DNA of 27,515 bases. Origin: Actinomycetes bacterium (GTDB lineage Bacteria > Actinomycetota > Acidimicrobiia > Acidimicrobiales > Microtrichaceae). Numbering within the stretch: position 1 is the stretch's first letter; the number at the start of each line of letters is the position of its first letter. The notes under the pieces are model-generated. The model saw only the letters and a list, made by a program, of their open reading frames with translations. It did not search any database and was not told the DNA's origin. Positions 7,846 through 14,966 of the stretch are shown here, one piece after another. The position numbers were made by a program, and so were the translations under genes. The stretch spans positions 1 to 27,515 of the forward strand of contig JAEWED010000061.1 of the NCBI GenBank assembly GCA_023389745.1, in the 5' to 3' direction.

Positions 7846-7851
7846 AGGGTA
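7846..7851 (-). promoter_or_regulatory. -10 hexamer of the lipoprotein-lgt unit
   Basis: TACCCT lies 7 nt before the ATG at 7838, the spacing expected for a leaderless mRNA. A GGAG in the same 7 nt leaves the call ambiguous. Confidence 0.4.
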
Positions 7852-7875
7852 CCGGCCCCGCGATGCCCCGACACC

Positions 7876-8505
7876 TCAGCCCCCACGCCGCGGCGGGCAG
7901 CCCGCCACGAGCTGTCGCAGCAACGCCGCCCACTCGGCGCCGGCCGCGGCGTCGATCGGGATCGACAGCACCTCGGGCTGGTGCTGCCCCGTCGGCACGG
8001 CTCCGAGCGCAGGGTCACCGTCCGAGTGGGCGTCGTTCGGCACGGGCGTCGGACCGGTGCCGACGAGCGTCGTCGTCACCACCGCGGCGAGTCGCCGGGT
8101 GAACCGCTCGGCAGTGCGTCCGCCGGGAACCGTGCCGGCTCCGCCGACCGGTCCGGGACCTGCGTAGACCGTCGGCACGGGGCTCGAGCGCGGCGGAAGC
8201 GTGGCGTGCACCAGGACCCGCTGGCCGTGCAGGACCACCACATCGGCCCAGCGCCGCTCGACCTGCACACCGGAGCGGGCCGCGAGCGATCGTCGCGTCG
8301 GGGCGATGACGGGCAGCAGCGACTCGTGCCCGGGCCGGTTCCCCGGCGTCAGCGCCAGGGTGCGGACCTCGAGTCCGTGGTCGACGAGTCGCCGGTGCAG
8401 GGCGAGTGCGGCGTCGGTCGCCGGGTCCGGGTCGGTGTCCGCGACGAACTGCAGCACTCGGATCGGCGCGTCGAGACGTGCGGGGTCGGGTCGGGACATC
8501 GCCAT
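7876..8505 (-). CDS. Single-lobe glycosyltransferase-4-like protein
   Basis: The 209-aa product looks like the N-terminal Rossmann lobe of a GT-B (GT4) glycosyltransferase: a first beta strand IRVLQFVAD, an acceptor-side helix ending RRLVDHGLEVRTLALTPG, and RWADVVVLHGQRVLVHA in the place where GT4 enzymes have a PDVVHAHG-type strand. The C-terminal nucleotide-sugar lobe with its E-x7-E motif is missing; the protein ends shortly after a LSIPID strand. It may be a degenerate or accessory protein rather than an active transferase. There are two ATGs (8505 and 8499), and no convincing Shine-Dalgarno. It begins 10 bp after the carD stop, so it is probably in the carD unit. The family assignment rests on pattern similarity only. 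Confidence 0.65.
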   Translation of the reverse strand: MAMSRPDPARLDAPIRVLQFVADTDPDPATDAALALHRRLVDHGLEVRTLALTPGNRPGHESLLPVIAPTRRSLAARSGVQVERRWADVVVLHGQRVLVHATLPPRSSPVPTVYAGPGPVGGAGTVPGGRTAERFTRRLAAVVTTTLVGTGPTPVPNDAHSDGDPALGAVPTGQHQPEVLSIPIDAAAGAEWAALLRQLVAGCPPRRGG

Positions 8506-8515
8506 GGGTGATCGG

Positions 8516-9004
8516 TCAGGCCGCCGGGGCGAACTGCGCCTGGACCTGCTCGAGGGCCTCGTCCTCGGTGACGCCCATCGCGACGCTCAGCTCCGACACG
8601 AGCACGTCGCGGGCCTTGGTGAACATCGTCTTCTCACCGGCGGACAGACCCTTCGACAGGTCTCGCAGCGCCAGGTTCCTGACGACCTCTGCGACCTGGT
8701 ACACGTCGCCGGACTTCAGCTTCTCCTGGTGGTTCTTGAAGCGGCGGCTCCAGTTCGAGGGCTCCCGCACGTCCTTGCGGGCGAGCAGCTCGAACAGATC
8801 GCGGACCTCGTCCTCGCCGATGGGGGCCCGCATGCCGACCTCGTCGGCCTTGTCGACCGGCACCCGCAGCACCAGTTCGCCGTGCGCCATCTCGAGCACC
8901 AGGAACTCCTGCACGGCGCCGTCGAACTCGCGGGACTCCCGCTGCACGATCACCGCAGCTCCGTGGTGCGGGTAGACGACCCGATCGCCGACGTCGAAGG
9001 ACAC
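8516..9004 (-). CDS. carD: CarD/CdnL-family RNA polymerase-binding regulator
   Basis: A 162-aa protein of typical CarD length. The N-terminal Tudor-like RNA polymerase interaction domain begins FDVGDRVVYPHHGAAVI and includes the LVLRVPVDK strand; the C-terminal helical DNA-binding domain contains the conserved SNWSRRFKNHQEKL and the EKTMFTKAR helix. CarD binds the RNA polymerase beta subunit at promoters and stabilises open complexes, notably at stable-RNA promoters in actinobacteria. The GTG start at 9004 is placed by the conserved N-terminus. No Shine-Dalgarno is present, and a TACCGT hexamer ends 6 nt before the GTG, fitting a leaderless transcript. The usual actinobacterial neighbours ispD and ispF are not downstream; a one-lobe glycosyltransferase-like gene is there instead. 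Confidence 0.95.
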   Translation of the reverse strand: MSFDVGDRVVYPHHGAAVIVQRESREFDGAVQEFLVLEMAHGELVLRVPVDKADEVGMRAPIGEDEVRDLFELLARKDVREPSNWSRRFKNHQEKLKSGDVYQVAEVVRNLALRDLSKGLSAGEKTMFTKARDVLVSELSVAMGVTEDEALEQVQAQFAPAA

Positions 9005-9010
9005 GGCCGG

Positions 9011-9016
9011 ACGGTA
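9011..9016 (-). promoter_or_regulatory. -10 hexamer of carD, leaderless
   Basis: TACCGT fits TANNNT and lies exactly 6 nt upstream of the GTG start, so transcription would begin at or next to the start codon. There is no recognisable -35. Confidence 0.55.
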
Positions 9017-9091
9017 CCAGAACGCCCCTACGGCACTGCCGGAGGACGCGGCGCGATCTCAGCGGCGGCTCTGCCCGGTCGTCAGCCCCCA

Positions 9092-9139
9092 GCGCTCACT
9101 GCTTGAAGCGCTCACTTGTTGAAGAGCTCACTTGTTGAA
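9092..9139. repeat. Three tandem copies of a 16-bp unit at a gene end
   Basis: Three abutting 16-bp units (9092-9107, 9108-9123, 9124-9139) read GCGCTCACTTGTTGAA with one to two differences. The copy at 9124-9139 carries the last codons and stop of the DUF4262 gene; the other two lie just beyond it and each repeats the stop codon. Confidence 0.9.
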
Positions 9140-9589
9140 GAGCATGGGCTGGCGGAAGCTCCACCTGGGATCGCCGGGCTCCTCGGGGAAGGCGCCGTTC
9201 GCGTCGGGCCAGGTGAGTTGGATCGATGTGGGCCACCGCTCGCCCCAGGTCGCCATGACCTCACGTCCGAGCACGAACCAGTCGCCGCGGCTGCACCACA
9301 GCGGGTCGACCAGGTGCAGTCGGAACTCGAGGCCGCCCTCGACCTCGACCGTCGAGCCGGGGATCAGCTGCTCGCCCTCGGCGACACGCCGGGACAGGAC
9401 CTCGATCACCGCACCGGCGAACGGGGCTTCGAGCCCGACCACAACCAGCTCCGGATGGTCGTAGCTCCGCGTCAGTCCGATCGAGTAGGCCCAGTCACAG
9501 CCGGTCTCGTCGCCGACGATGGCCGCCACGCTGTGGCCGCCGCTCTCGATGTCGGCCCTGCACGCTTCGAAGGGATCACAATTCTCCAC
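9128..9589 (-). CDS. DUF4262-like protein
   Basis: A 153-aa cytoplasmic protein. The segment WAYSIGLTRSYDHPELVVVGL followed by a helix, and later DWFVLGREVMATWG and IQLTWPDANG, match the pattern I know for the DUF4262 family (small proteins of unknown role, often annotated only by that name). Two in-frame GTG starts exist, 9622 and 9589; 9589 is preferred because GGGAAG precedes it with 8 nt spacing. It lies between nrdJ (120 bp upstream) and carD. The stop codon is inside a 16-bp tandem repeat. No function is assigned. Confidence 0.75.
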   Translation of the reverse strand: MENCDPFEACRADIESGGHSVAAIVGDETGCDWAYSIGLTRSYDHPELVVVGLEAPFAGAVIEVLSRRVAEGEQLIPGSTVEVEGGLEFRLHLVDPLWCSRGDWFVLGREVMATWGERWPTSIQLTWPDANGAFPEEPGDPRWSFRQPMLFNK

Positions 9590-9709
9590 GGGCACATCTT
9601 CCCGACACGTCGTACGCCTCACAATGGGTCACTCGGTCCAACACCATGGTCCGACCGAACCCGGAAGTGGCTCGGATGGTGAACCACCACCACCGCACTG
9701 GCCGCAGCG

Positions 9710-12508
9710 TCAGGAGCAGCCGCTGGTGGTGCCGCACTCGCCGCAGACGTAGCAGGAGCCGGCACGTGTCATCTGGATGCCGCACTGCATGCACAGCGGC
9801 GCGTCGGTCGCCACTCCCCTGCCGTGGGTGTCGACCTCGGAGGGTGACGCGGGCGCCGGAGCGGCCGCGGCGGGGGCCGGAGCCGGTGCAGCGCCGGTGA
9901 GGTCGATGCTCGGCGCGTTCGGGGTGACGGCCTCCTCGACGCCGGGCAGCGTCTGCTGGAGCCGCTCGGAGGTCCCGAGGATGCCCAGGTCGAGGCGCTC
10001 CTCATACGGCAGGTACTCGAGTGCCAGACGACGGAACAGGTAGTCGATCAGGCTGTTGGCGAGCCGCACCTCGGGGTCGTCGGTCATTCCCGCGGGTTCG
10101 AAGCGCATGCCCACGAAGGCGTGCACGAACGCACGCAGCGGCACGCCGTACTGCAGGCCGTGGCTGACCGAGATCGCGAAGGCGTCCATGATGCCGGCGA
10201 GGGTCGAGCCCTGCTTGGAGACACGGATGAACAGCTCACCGGGGCGGCCGTCGTCGTACTCGCCGATGGTGACGAAGCCCTTGCAGTCCGCGACGCGGAA
10301 CTCGATCGTCCTGGACCGGCGCGCTCGGGGCAGGCGCTCGCGGGTCGGGCGAGCGACGGTCTCGACCAGCTCGGCGACGACATGTCCGGCAGGGGCCTGC
10401 TCGGCAGGCTCGGACGCCTTGGCGGCACCGTTGCCGGTGCTCAGCGGCTGGGCGACCTTGCAGTTGTCGCGGTAGAGCGCGACGCACTTGATGCCCATCT
10501 GCCACGACTCGATGAGCAGCTGCTCGATCTCGTCGACGGTGGTCGACTCGGGCACGTTCACGGTCTTGGACATGGCGCCCGAGAAGAACGGCTGGATGGC
10601 CGCCATCATCCGCAGGTGCCCCTGGTAGGAGATGACGTTGTCACCCATGGCACAGGCGAACACCGGCAGGTGCTCCACCGTCAGGTGCGGCGCGCCGAGC
10701 ACCGAGTGGTGCTCGGCGATGTAGGCGACGATCTCGTCGATCTGGGTCTCGTCGTAGCCGAGCCGGTGCAGCGCACGGGGCACGGTCCGGTTCACGATCT
10801 CGAGGGAACCGCCGCCCACGAGCTTCTTGAACTTGACCAGGCCCAGGTCGGGCTCGATGCCGGTGGTGTCGGCATCCATCATGAACGAGATCGTGCCGGT
10901 CGGCGCGGCGACGGTCAGCTCGGCGTTGCGGGCGCCGACGGCACGCACACCGTCGAGCGCGTCGCGCCACACCTGGGTCAACTGCTCGTTGAGCTCGGGC
11001 TGGCCGGCGACCGACGGCACGGCCTGCGCCGCGTCGAGGTGCATCTCGTAGACGTGGTTCCAGCCCTCGGCGTCGTCGCGGTACAGCGGGGCCGGACCGA
11101 GCTGGGCGGCGAGCTCGGTCGACCGGACCGCGGCGGCACCGGTGAGCAGACCGGTGACCGCAGCGGCCCACGCACGGCCGGCGTCGGAGTCGTAGGCGAA
11201 GCCGAGCGCCATCAGGCAGGCACCCAGGTTGGTGTAGCCCAGCCCGATGTCGCGGCTCGCCGCGGTCATCTCGGCGATCGCCGGAGTCGGGTAGTCCGAC
11301 GCGCCCACGAGGATGTCCTGCGCGGTGGTCGTCACCCGCACTGCGTGCACGAAGGAGTCGACGTCGAAGCGGCCCTCGTCGTCGAGGAACGTCAGCAGGT
11401 TCAACGACGCCAGGTTGCAGGCGCTGTTGGCCAACCGCAGGTGCTCGGAGCAGGGGTTGCTCGCCATGATCCGACCCGCGTTCGGGGTGGTGTTCCAGCG
11501 GTTGATCGTGGTGTCGAACTGCACGCCGGGATCGGCGCACTCCCACGACGCCTCGGCGATCGCCCGGAGCAGCGCGGCGGCAGGCACCCGCTCGACGACC
11601 TCACCGGTGCTGCGGGCGATGAGCTCCCAGTCGCCGCCGTCGAGCACGGACTGCATGAAGTCGTCGCTGAGCCGCACCGAGTTGTTGGCGTTCTGGTACT
11701 GCAGCGACACGGCGTCGGCGCCGTCGAGGTCCATGTCGAACCCGGCGTCGCGCAGGACACGGGCCTTGCGCTCCTCTTTCGCCTTGCACCAGATGAACTC
11801 CTCGACGTCGGGGTGGTCGACGTCGAGGATGACCATCTTGGCGGCGCGCCGGGTCGTGCCACCGCTCTTGATGGTGCCGGCCGAGGCGTCGGCGCCCCGC
11901 ATGAAGCTGACGGGCCCCGAGGGCACACCGCCGCCGCTCAGGCGCTCCTTGGACGAACGGATCTTGGACAGGTTCGCCCCGGCGCCGGAGCCTCCCTTGA
12001 AGATGACGCCCTCTTCGGCGTACCAGTTCAGGATCGATGCCAGGTCGTCCTCGACGTCGAGGATGAAGCACGCCGAGGCCTGCTGGGCGACACCGGGGAC
12101 CCCGATGTTGAACCAGACCGGCGAGTTGAACGAGACCTGCTGGTGCACGAGCAGGTGTCGCAGCTCATCTGCGAAGGCATCGGCCTCGTCGCGGTCGGCG
12201 AAGTAGGCATCACGCACACCCCAGTCGGTGATGGTGCCGACGACACGGTCGATCACCTGCCGCAGCGAGGACTCACGCGCCGCGCCGCTCGGGTGCCGGA
12301 AGTACTTCTGGGCGACGATGTTCGACGCGGTGACGGACCAGTCGACGGGGAACTCCACACCGAGCGCCTCGAAGACCACCGAACCGTCGCGGTGGTCGGT
12401 CAACCGTGCATCGCGCCGCTGCCACTCGACCTGGTCGTAGGGCGAGATGCCACCGACGGTGAACCGGCGCTCGAGGCGCGCACGGAGGCGATCTGATGTC
12501 ACGGTCAT
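9710..12508 (-). CDS. nrdJ: Adenosylcobalamin-dependent (class II) ribonucleotide reductase
   Basis: This 932-aa enzyme reduces ribonucleotides to deoxyribonucleotides with a radical generated from adenosylcobalamin, so it needs no oxygen. Residues expected for the mechanism are visible: Cys147 in SACFILD and Cys364 in SACNLASLN (the redox pair), and Asn351-Pro-Cys353-Ser-Glu355 (radical Cys and its acid/amide partners). APTGTISFMMDADTTG and KTVNVPEST are further family blocks. The C-terminus after about residue 750 has a second conserved domain, an Ala/Pro linker, and a Cys-rich end (CMQCG, CYVCGECG) that probably relays electrons or binds zinc. The ATG at 12508 has GGAAGGA 6-7 nt upstream. 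nrdR, the usual repressor of RNR genes, lies 1.2 kb away. No cobalamin riboswitch was recognised in the leader. Confidence 0.97.
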   Translation of the reverse strand: MTVTSDRLRARLERRFTVGGISPYDQVEWQRRDARLTDHRDGSVVFEALGVEFPVDWSVTASNIVAQKYFRHPSGAARESSLRQVIDRVVGTITDWGVRDAYFADRDEADAFADELRHLLVHQQVSFNSPVWFNIGVPGVAQQASACFILDVEDDLASILNWYAEEGVIFKGGSGAGANLSKIRSSKERLSGGGVPSGPVSFMRGADASAGTIKSGGTTRRAAKMVILDVDHPDVEEFIWCKAKEERKARVLRDAGFDMDLDGADAVSLQYQNANNSVRLSDDFMQSVLDGGDWELIARSTGEVVERVPAAALLRAIAEASWECADPGVQFDTTINRWNTTPNAGRIMASNPCSEHLRLANSACNLASLNLLTFLDDEGRFDVDSFVHAVRVTTTAQDILVGASDYPTPAIAEMTAASRDIGLGYTNLGACLMALGFAYDSDAGRAWAAAVTGLLTGAAAVRSTELAAQLGPAPLYRDDAEGWNHVYEMHLDAAQAVPSVAGQPELNEQLTQVWRDALDGVRAVGARNAELTVAAPTGTISFMMDADTTGIEPDLGLVKFKKLVGGGSLEIVNRTVPRALHRLGYDETQIDEIVAYIAEHHSVLGAPHLTVEHLPVFACAMGDNVISYQGHLRMMAAIQPFFSGAMSKTVNVPESTTVDEIEQLLIESWQMGIKCVALYRDNCKVAQPLSTGNGAAKASEPAEQAPAGHVVAELVETVARPTRERLPRARRSRTIEFRVADCKGFVTIGEYDDGRPGELFIRVSKQGSTLAGIMDAFAISVSHGLQYGVPLRAFVHAFVGMRFEPAGMTDDPEVRLANSLIDYLFRRLALEYLPYEERLDLGILGTSERLQQTLPGVEEAVTPNAPSIDLTGAAPAPAPAAAAPAPASPSEVDTHGRGVATDAPLCMQCGIQMTRAGSCYVCGECGTTSGCS

Positions 12509-12718
12509 GTTGTTCCTTCCGCGGCCGTACCGGCACAGCGTGGAGGGGGCATCGGCAAGCGAGAAGGTGCGGGCACGGGCGACCGGGCAAAGGCCAGTCG
12601 GATCACCTGACTCCTCCGAGGAGGGCCTGGGAGCTCCGACCCCCAGGAGACGAACTGCCGCCGAGACGACCTTTCGCCAGCCACCATTCCGGCCGCCCGC
12701 GCCGCGACCCGCGACTGC

Positions 12719-12746
12719 ACACTAGGAACGACGCCCTGTGGGACAA
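12719..12746 (-). promoter_or_regulatory. Predicted nrdJ promoter
   Basis: TTGTCC (12746-12741) and TAGTGT (12724-12719) are 16 bp apart. The -35 overlaps one arm of the CTGTGGG inverted repeat. This is a moderate match only. Confidence 0.4.
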
Positions 12747-12786
12747 AAGGGGACAACCATGTGAATTCCCCATCATTTTCCCACAG
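12736..12786. repeat. Inverted repeat CTGTGGG / CCCACAG upstream of nrdJ
   Basis: Perfect 7-bp arms, CTGTGGG (12736-12742) and CCCACAG (12780-12786), are separated by 37 bp. The first arm touches the predicted nrdJ -35. The same core recurs in the tighter repeat at 12910-12935, suggesting one DNA-binding protein serves both genes. Confidence 0.55.
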
Positions 12787-12909
12787 CGGTGGGGACAAAG
12801 GTCGGCGGCTGCACCCTGCCGGCACGCTCCACCGATCCCGACCGGTGGGATCGACGTCGAACACACCCACGATCGACGCCATCTCGTTCCCTTTCGGGGT
12901 GTTCTGTTC

Positions 12910-12935
12910 TCCACAGGGCTCGAACATCCTGTGGA
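12910..12935. promoter_or_regulatory. Inverted repeat TCCACAGG-N10-CCTGTGGA, possible operator
   Basis: Perfect 8-bp arms (12910-12917, 12928-12935) are centred about 28 bp upstream of the -10 of the RibD-like gene, where the -35 would be. Each arm differs from the actinobacterial DnaA box (TTGTCCACA) by one base over nine when extended. It could be a DnaA site pair or the operator of another dimeric regulator. Confidence 0.55.
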
Positions 12936-12944
12936 CGATGTCGG

Positions 12945-12950
12945 TATCGT
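12945..12950 (+). promoter_or_regulatory. -10 hexamer of the RibD-like gene, leaderless
   Basis: TATCGT ends 6 nt before the GTG at 12957. With no Shine-Dalgarno present, a leaderless transcript is likely. Confidence 0.5.
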
Positions 12951-12956
12951 GCTGCG

Positions 12957-13709
12957 GTGCGACGCCTTCTGCCCACTCACCGTGACCACCTGGACGTGGA
13001 CGACGTCTTCGACCGCACGGAGCGCGTCGGACGCGACGGCCGGCCCTGGCTGATGGCCAACATGATCATGAGCGTCGACGGCGCCTTCGCCGTCGAGGGC
13101 CGCTCCGGCGGGCTGGGATCGCCGGCGGACCACCAGCTGTTCCACACCCTGCGCGCGGCGAGCGACGCGGTGCTCGTCGCCGCCGGCACGGCTCGCACCG
13201 AGGGCTACCGCCGACCGTCGACGAGTGACCCGGACCTGGTCGAGCAGCGCCGGATCCGAGACATGGGCGACGCGCCGGAGCTGTACCTGGTGAGCAGGGC
13301 GCTCGATCTGCCCGGCGACATGCCGCTGCGCGGCGGGCACGGCGCGGCCCCGGTGGTGCTGCATCCCTCCGCGGCCGACCGGTCGGGCCTGGACACGACG
13401 GGCCTGTCGCCGCGCGCCGTCCCCGTCGAACCGGGCGGCATCGGTGTGGACCTGACGGCTGCGCTCGAATCGATCGCCGCCGACGGCCACCGGGTGGTGC
13501 TGTGCGAAGGCGGACCGTCGCTCCTGGGCACCTTGCAGCGACATGGCCTGCTCGACGAGCTGTTCGTGTCGATCTCGCCGGTCATCGCCGGCGGCGCCCA
13601 GCTCGGACTGATGGGCCGCGGACCGCTCGAGGCCCGGCCCGTCACCTTGCGTGCGCTGTACGAGGCCGACGGCATGCTGCTCGCCGACTACCTGATCGAG
13701 CACGCCTGA
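12957..13709 (+). CDS. RibD C-terminal / dihydrofolate reductase-fold pyrimidine reductase-like protein
   Basis: A 250-aa NADPH-dependent reductase of the RibD-C fold, which in RibD reduces the ribosyl-aminopyrimidine of riboflavin synthesis. MANMIMSVDGA (33-43) is the conserved substrate/NADPH strand, DAVLVAAGTARTEGY the following nucleotide-binding segment, and VLCEGGPSLLGTL the glycine-rich cofactor loop. There is no deaminase domain, and no other rib gene is in the window, so it may reduce another substrate; stand-alone actinobacterial relatives are usually annotated simply as pyrimidine reductase family proteins. The GTG at 12957 gives MRRLLP, a start common in this group. The open frame continues upstream to 12789 but runs across the operator and promoter. 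It converges with nrdR, 40 bp away. Confidence 0.85.
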   Translation: MRRLLPTHRDHLDVDDVFDRTERVGRDGRPWLMANMIMSVDGAFAVEGRSGGLGSPADHQLFHTLRAASDAVLVAAGTARTEGYRRPSTSDPDLVEQRRIRDMGDAPELYLVSRALDLPGDMPLRGGHGAAPVVLHPSAADRSGLDTTGLSPRAVPVEPGGIGVDLTAALESIAADGHRVVLCEGGPSLLGTLQRHGLLDELFVSISPVIAGGAQLGLMGRGPLEARPVTLRALYEADGMLLADYLIEHA

Positions 13710-13749
13710 CCGAACGGGCCGTCGGCCACGGGGCGTGGTGACGGGAGCG

Positions 13750-14214
13750 TCAGGTCTCGGGCACCGCGGCGTCGGCCGAGCCGAGCAGCTGTATCTCGCG
13801 CTCGAAGTCCTCCGGGTCCTCGAAGGACTTGTAGACGCTGGCGAAGCGCAACGCGGCGACCGGGTCGAGTCGCCGGAGCTCGTCGAGCACCAGCTCGCCG
13901 ATCTGCGCGGCCTCGACCTCGCCCGCAGGCAGCCGCAGCTCGACAGCGGTGGCCAGCCCTGCGATCGATGCCTCGTCGACGGGACGCCCCTTGCAGGCAG
14001 ACCGGACGCCGACCTCGATCTTGCAGCGATCGAACGGTGCACGACGACCGTCGCGCTTGAGCACCACCGGCGCCGACTCCTCGAGCCGCTCGAAGGTGGT
14101 GAAGCGCGCGGAACACTCCTCGCACTGACGTCGACGACGGATCGAGGATCCGTCGTCTGCCGCCCGAGAGTCGACCACACGGTCCTCGAGCGCTCCACAC
14201 TCGGGGCATCGCAT
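13750..14214 (-). CDS. nrdR: Transcriptional repressor NrdR
   Basis: A 154-aa protein with a zinc ribbon (CPEC at 3-6, CEEC at 31-34) followed by an Arg-rich strand and an ATP-cone domain (about 46-136). NrdR senses ATP/dATP and represses ribonucleotide reductase genes; nrdJ, 1.2 kb away, is the obvious target, although I do not see a classic NrdR box near it. The ATG at 14214 starts right at MRCPECG, as in the family; an in-frame start 36 bp upstream is less likely. TAACTT lies 7 nt before this ATG and no Shine-Dalgarno is present. It follows the LysM gene by 89 bp, the same order (lexA, divergent suppressor gene, nrdR) as known in corynebacteria, so SOS read-through is possible. Confidence 0.96.
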   Translation of the reverse strand: MRCPECGALEDRVVDSRAADDGSSIRRRRQCEECSARFTTFERLEESAPVVLKRDGRRAPFDRCKIEVGVRSACKGRPVDEASIAGLATAVELRLPAGEVEAAQIGELVLDELRRLDPVAALRFASVYKSFEDPEDFEREIQLLGSADAAVPET

Positions 14215-14221
14215 GGCGACG

Positions 14222-14227
14222 AAGTTA
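14222..14227 (-). promoter_or_regulatory. -10 hexamer of nrdR, leaderless
   Basis: TAACTT lies 7 nt upstream of the ATG at 14214, fitting a leaderless transcript. The 14215-14303 gap shows nothing else clear. Confidence 0.5.
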
Positions 14228-14303
14228 CCCGCAGCATCGTCACCCCGCACCCTCCGATCCCCGGGCCGGCACCACCGGCGCTCAGCGTTCGCGCCGCCGC
14301 AGG

Positions 14304-14789
14304 TCAGCCCTGCGGCAGGACGAGCACCTCGCCCGCATGCAGGACGCCCTGGGACGACACGGCACCGGGGTTGAGCTCGACCAGCTGCTGGACGACGTCA
14401 CGCGGGTCGGACTCGGGCGCCAGGCGACCGGCGATGGCCCAGAGCGTGTCGCCCGGGGCGACCTGGTAGGTGTCACCGGTCAGCGGCGCCGAGGCGGCGC
14501 CCTGGACCGAGAAGGCGCTGACGGCGGCGCCCGCCACCTGGAGCGCACAGAACACGACGACGACCAGCGCCACCGCTGCCAGGACCCTGCGGCGAAGGAA
14601 GGTGCGCCGCAGCTGCCGTCCGGCCTGGGAGCGGCCGCCGTGGATCACCCGCAGCGGAGCGCCGCGGCGGGCTGCCGGGCCACCGCCGAAGGAGTCGCCG
14701 CTGGCCGGAACTGCGAGGCCGCCGAACGACTCGCCGCCGAACGACTCGGCGATGTTGCTGCCCGTGTGGATGTCGATCACTGCTGCCAT
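14304..14789 (-). CDS. LysM membrane protein, probable SOS cell-division suppressor (ChiZ/DivS-like position)
   Basis: A 161-aa protein: a cytoplasmic N-terminus with SFGG repeats (three or four, residues 16-37) and an Arg-rich patch, one membrane segment (about 69-90), then an outside LysM domain (about 107-159: TYQVAPGDTLWAIA ... LVELNPG ... LVLP) that binds peptidoglycan. It is divergent from lexA and shares the LexA-box region, like Rv2719c (chiZ) of Mycobacterium and divS of Corynebacterium, which halt division during SOS. Function here is inferred from position, topology and the LysM domain. The ATG at 14789 has GGAG 9 nt upstream. A strong promoter with a LexA box in its spacer lies 80 bp upstream, and nrdR follows downstream. 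Confidence 0.85.
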   Translation of the reverse strand: MAAVIDIHTGSNIAESFGGESFGGLAVPASGDSFGGGPAARRGAPLRVIHGGRSQAGRQLRRTFLRRRVLAAVALVVVVFCALQVAGAAVSAFSVQGAASAPLTGDTYQVAPGDTLWAIAGRLAPESDPRDVVQQLVELNPGAVSSQGVLHAGEVLVLPQG

Positions 14790-14850
14790 GTCGGCATTCT
14801 CCTGATGGGGTGTGACACTGAAGCTGCCCGGGGGCCGATGGGGACCGAAC

Positions 14851-14864
14851 CGAACGGACGTTCG
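14851..14864. promoter_or_regulatory. LexA (SOS) box 1
   Basis: CGAACGGACGTTCG is a full match to CGAAC-N4-GTTCG. It overlaps the predicted transcription start of the LysM gene. Confidence 0.92.
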
Positions 14865-14869
14865 ACAAC

Positions 14870-14898
14870 AATCAACACGAACAGCTGTTCGATGTCAA
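14870..14898 (-). promoter_or_regulatory. LysM gene promoter with LexA box in the spacer
   Basis: TTGACA (14898-14893), a 17-bp spacer and TTGATT (14875-14870). SOS box 2 lies wholly inside the spacer, so bound LexA would block RNA polymerase. Confidence 0.7.
14878..14891. promoter_or_regulatory. LexA (SOS) box 2
   Basis: CGAACAGCTGTTCG is a perfect 14-bp palindrome matching the consensus. It sits between the -35 and -10 of the LysM promoter. Confidence 0.95.
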
Positions 14899-14907
14899 GG
14901 GTTCGAT

Positions 14908-14921
14908 CGAACGGACGTTCC
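14908..14921. promoter_or_regulatory. LexA (SOS) box 3
   Basis: CGAACGGACGTTCC matches except for the last base. It lies just upstream of the likely lexA -35 region and may serve either gene. Confidence 0.85.
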
Positions 14922-14944
14922 ACCCTTCGAGGACCGGTCGGTGC

Positions 14945-14950
14945 TACGGT
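14945..14950 (+). promoter_or_regulatory. -10 hexamer of lexA
   Basis: TACGGT would start transcription near 14957, inside LexA box 4, giving a leader of about 30 nt with a good Shine-Dalgarno. No good -35 is visible. Confidence 0.5.
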
Positions 14951-14952
14951 GC

Positions 14953-14966
14953 CAAACACCTGTTCG
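14953..14966. promoter_or_regulatory. LexA (SOS) box 4, one mismatch
   Basis: CAAACACCTGTTCG differs at one position from the consensus and covers the predicted lexA start of transcription, as expected for autorepression. Confidence 0.7.

Larger units (their letters stand above)
12509..12956. other. 448-bp divergent control region, nrdJ / RibD-like gene
   Basis: No convincing gene lies here. It holds a predicted nrdJ promoter, two inverted repeats of CCTGTGG[GA], and the RibD-like promoter. The nrdJ leader would be about 200 nt and contains a CCTCC/GGAGG hairpin near 12613-12624. A minus-strand open frame from an ATG at 12882, with AAAGGGA upstream, runs to a TGA at 12507-12505 that overlaps the nrdJ ATG as ATGA. 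Its codon third positions turn AT-richer after about 25 codons and its product resembles nothing I know, so I do not call it as a gene. Confidence 0.6.

Noticed and set aside
12509..12740. Cobalamin riboswitch before the B12-dependent nrdJ
   Set aside because: A partial AGTCAGG resembling the start of a B12 box is present, but the remaining B12 box and the conserved core segments of the riboswitch are not.
12719..12760. NrdR box upstream of nrdJ
   Set aside because: TAGTGT resembles one half of a NrdR box, but there is no matching second half or tandem copy.
12736..12935. Replication origin suggested by DnaA-box-like sites
   Set aside because: Only four imperfect sites, no AT-rich unwinding region, and no dnaA, dnaN or parAB genes nearby; promoter-linked operators are more likely.
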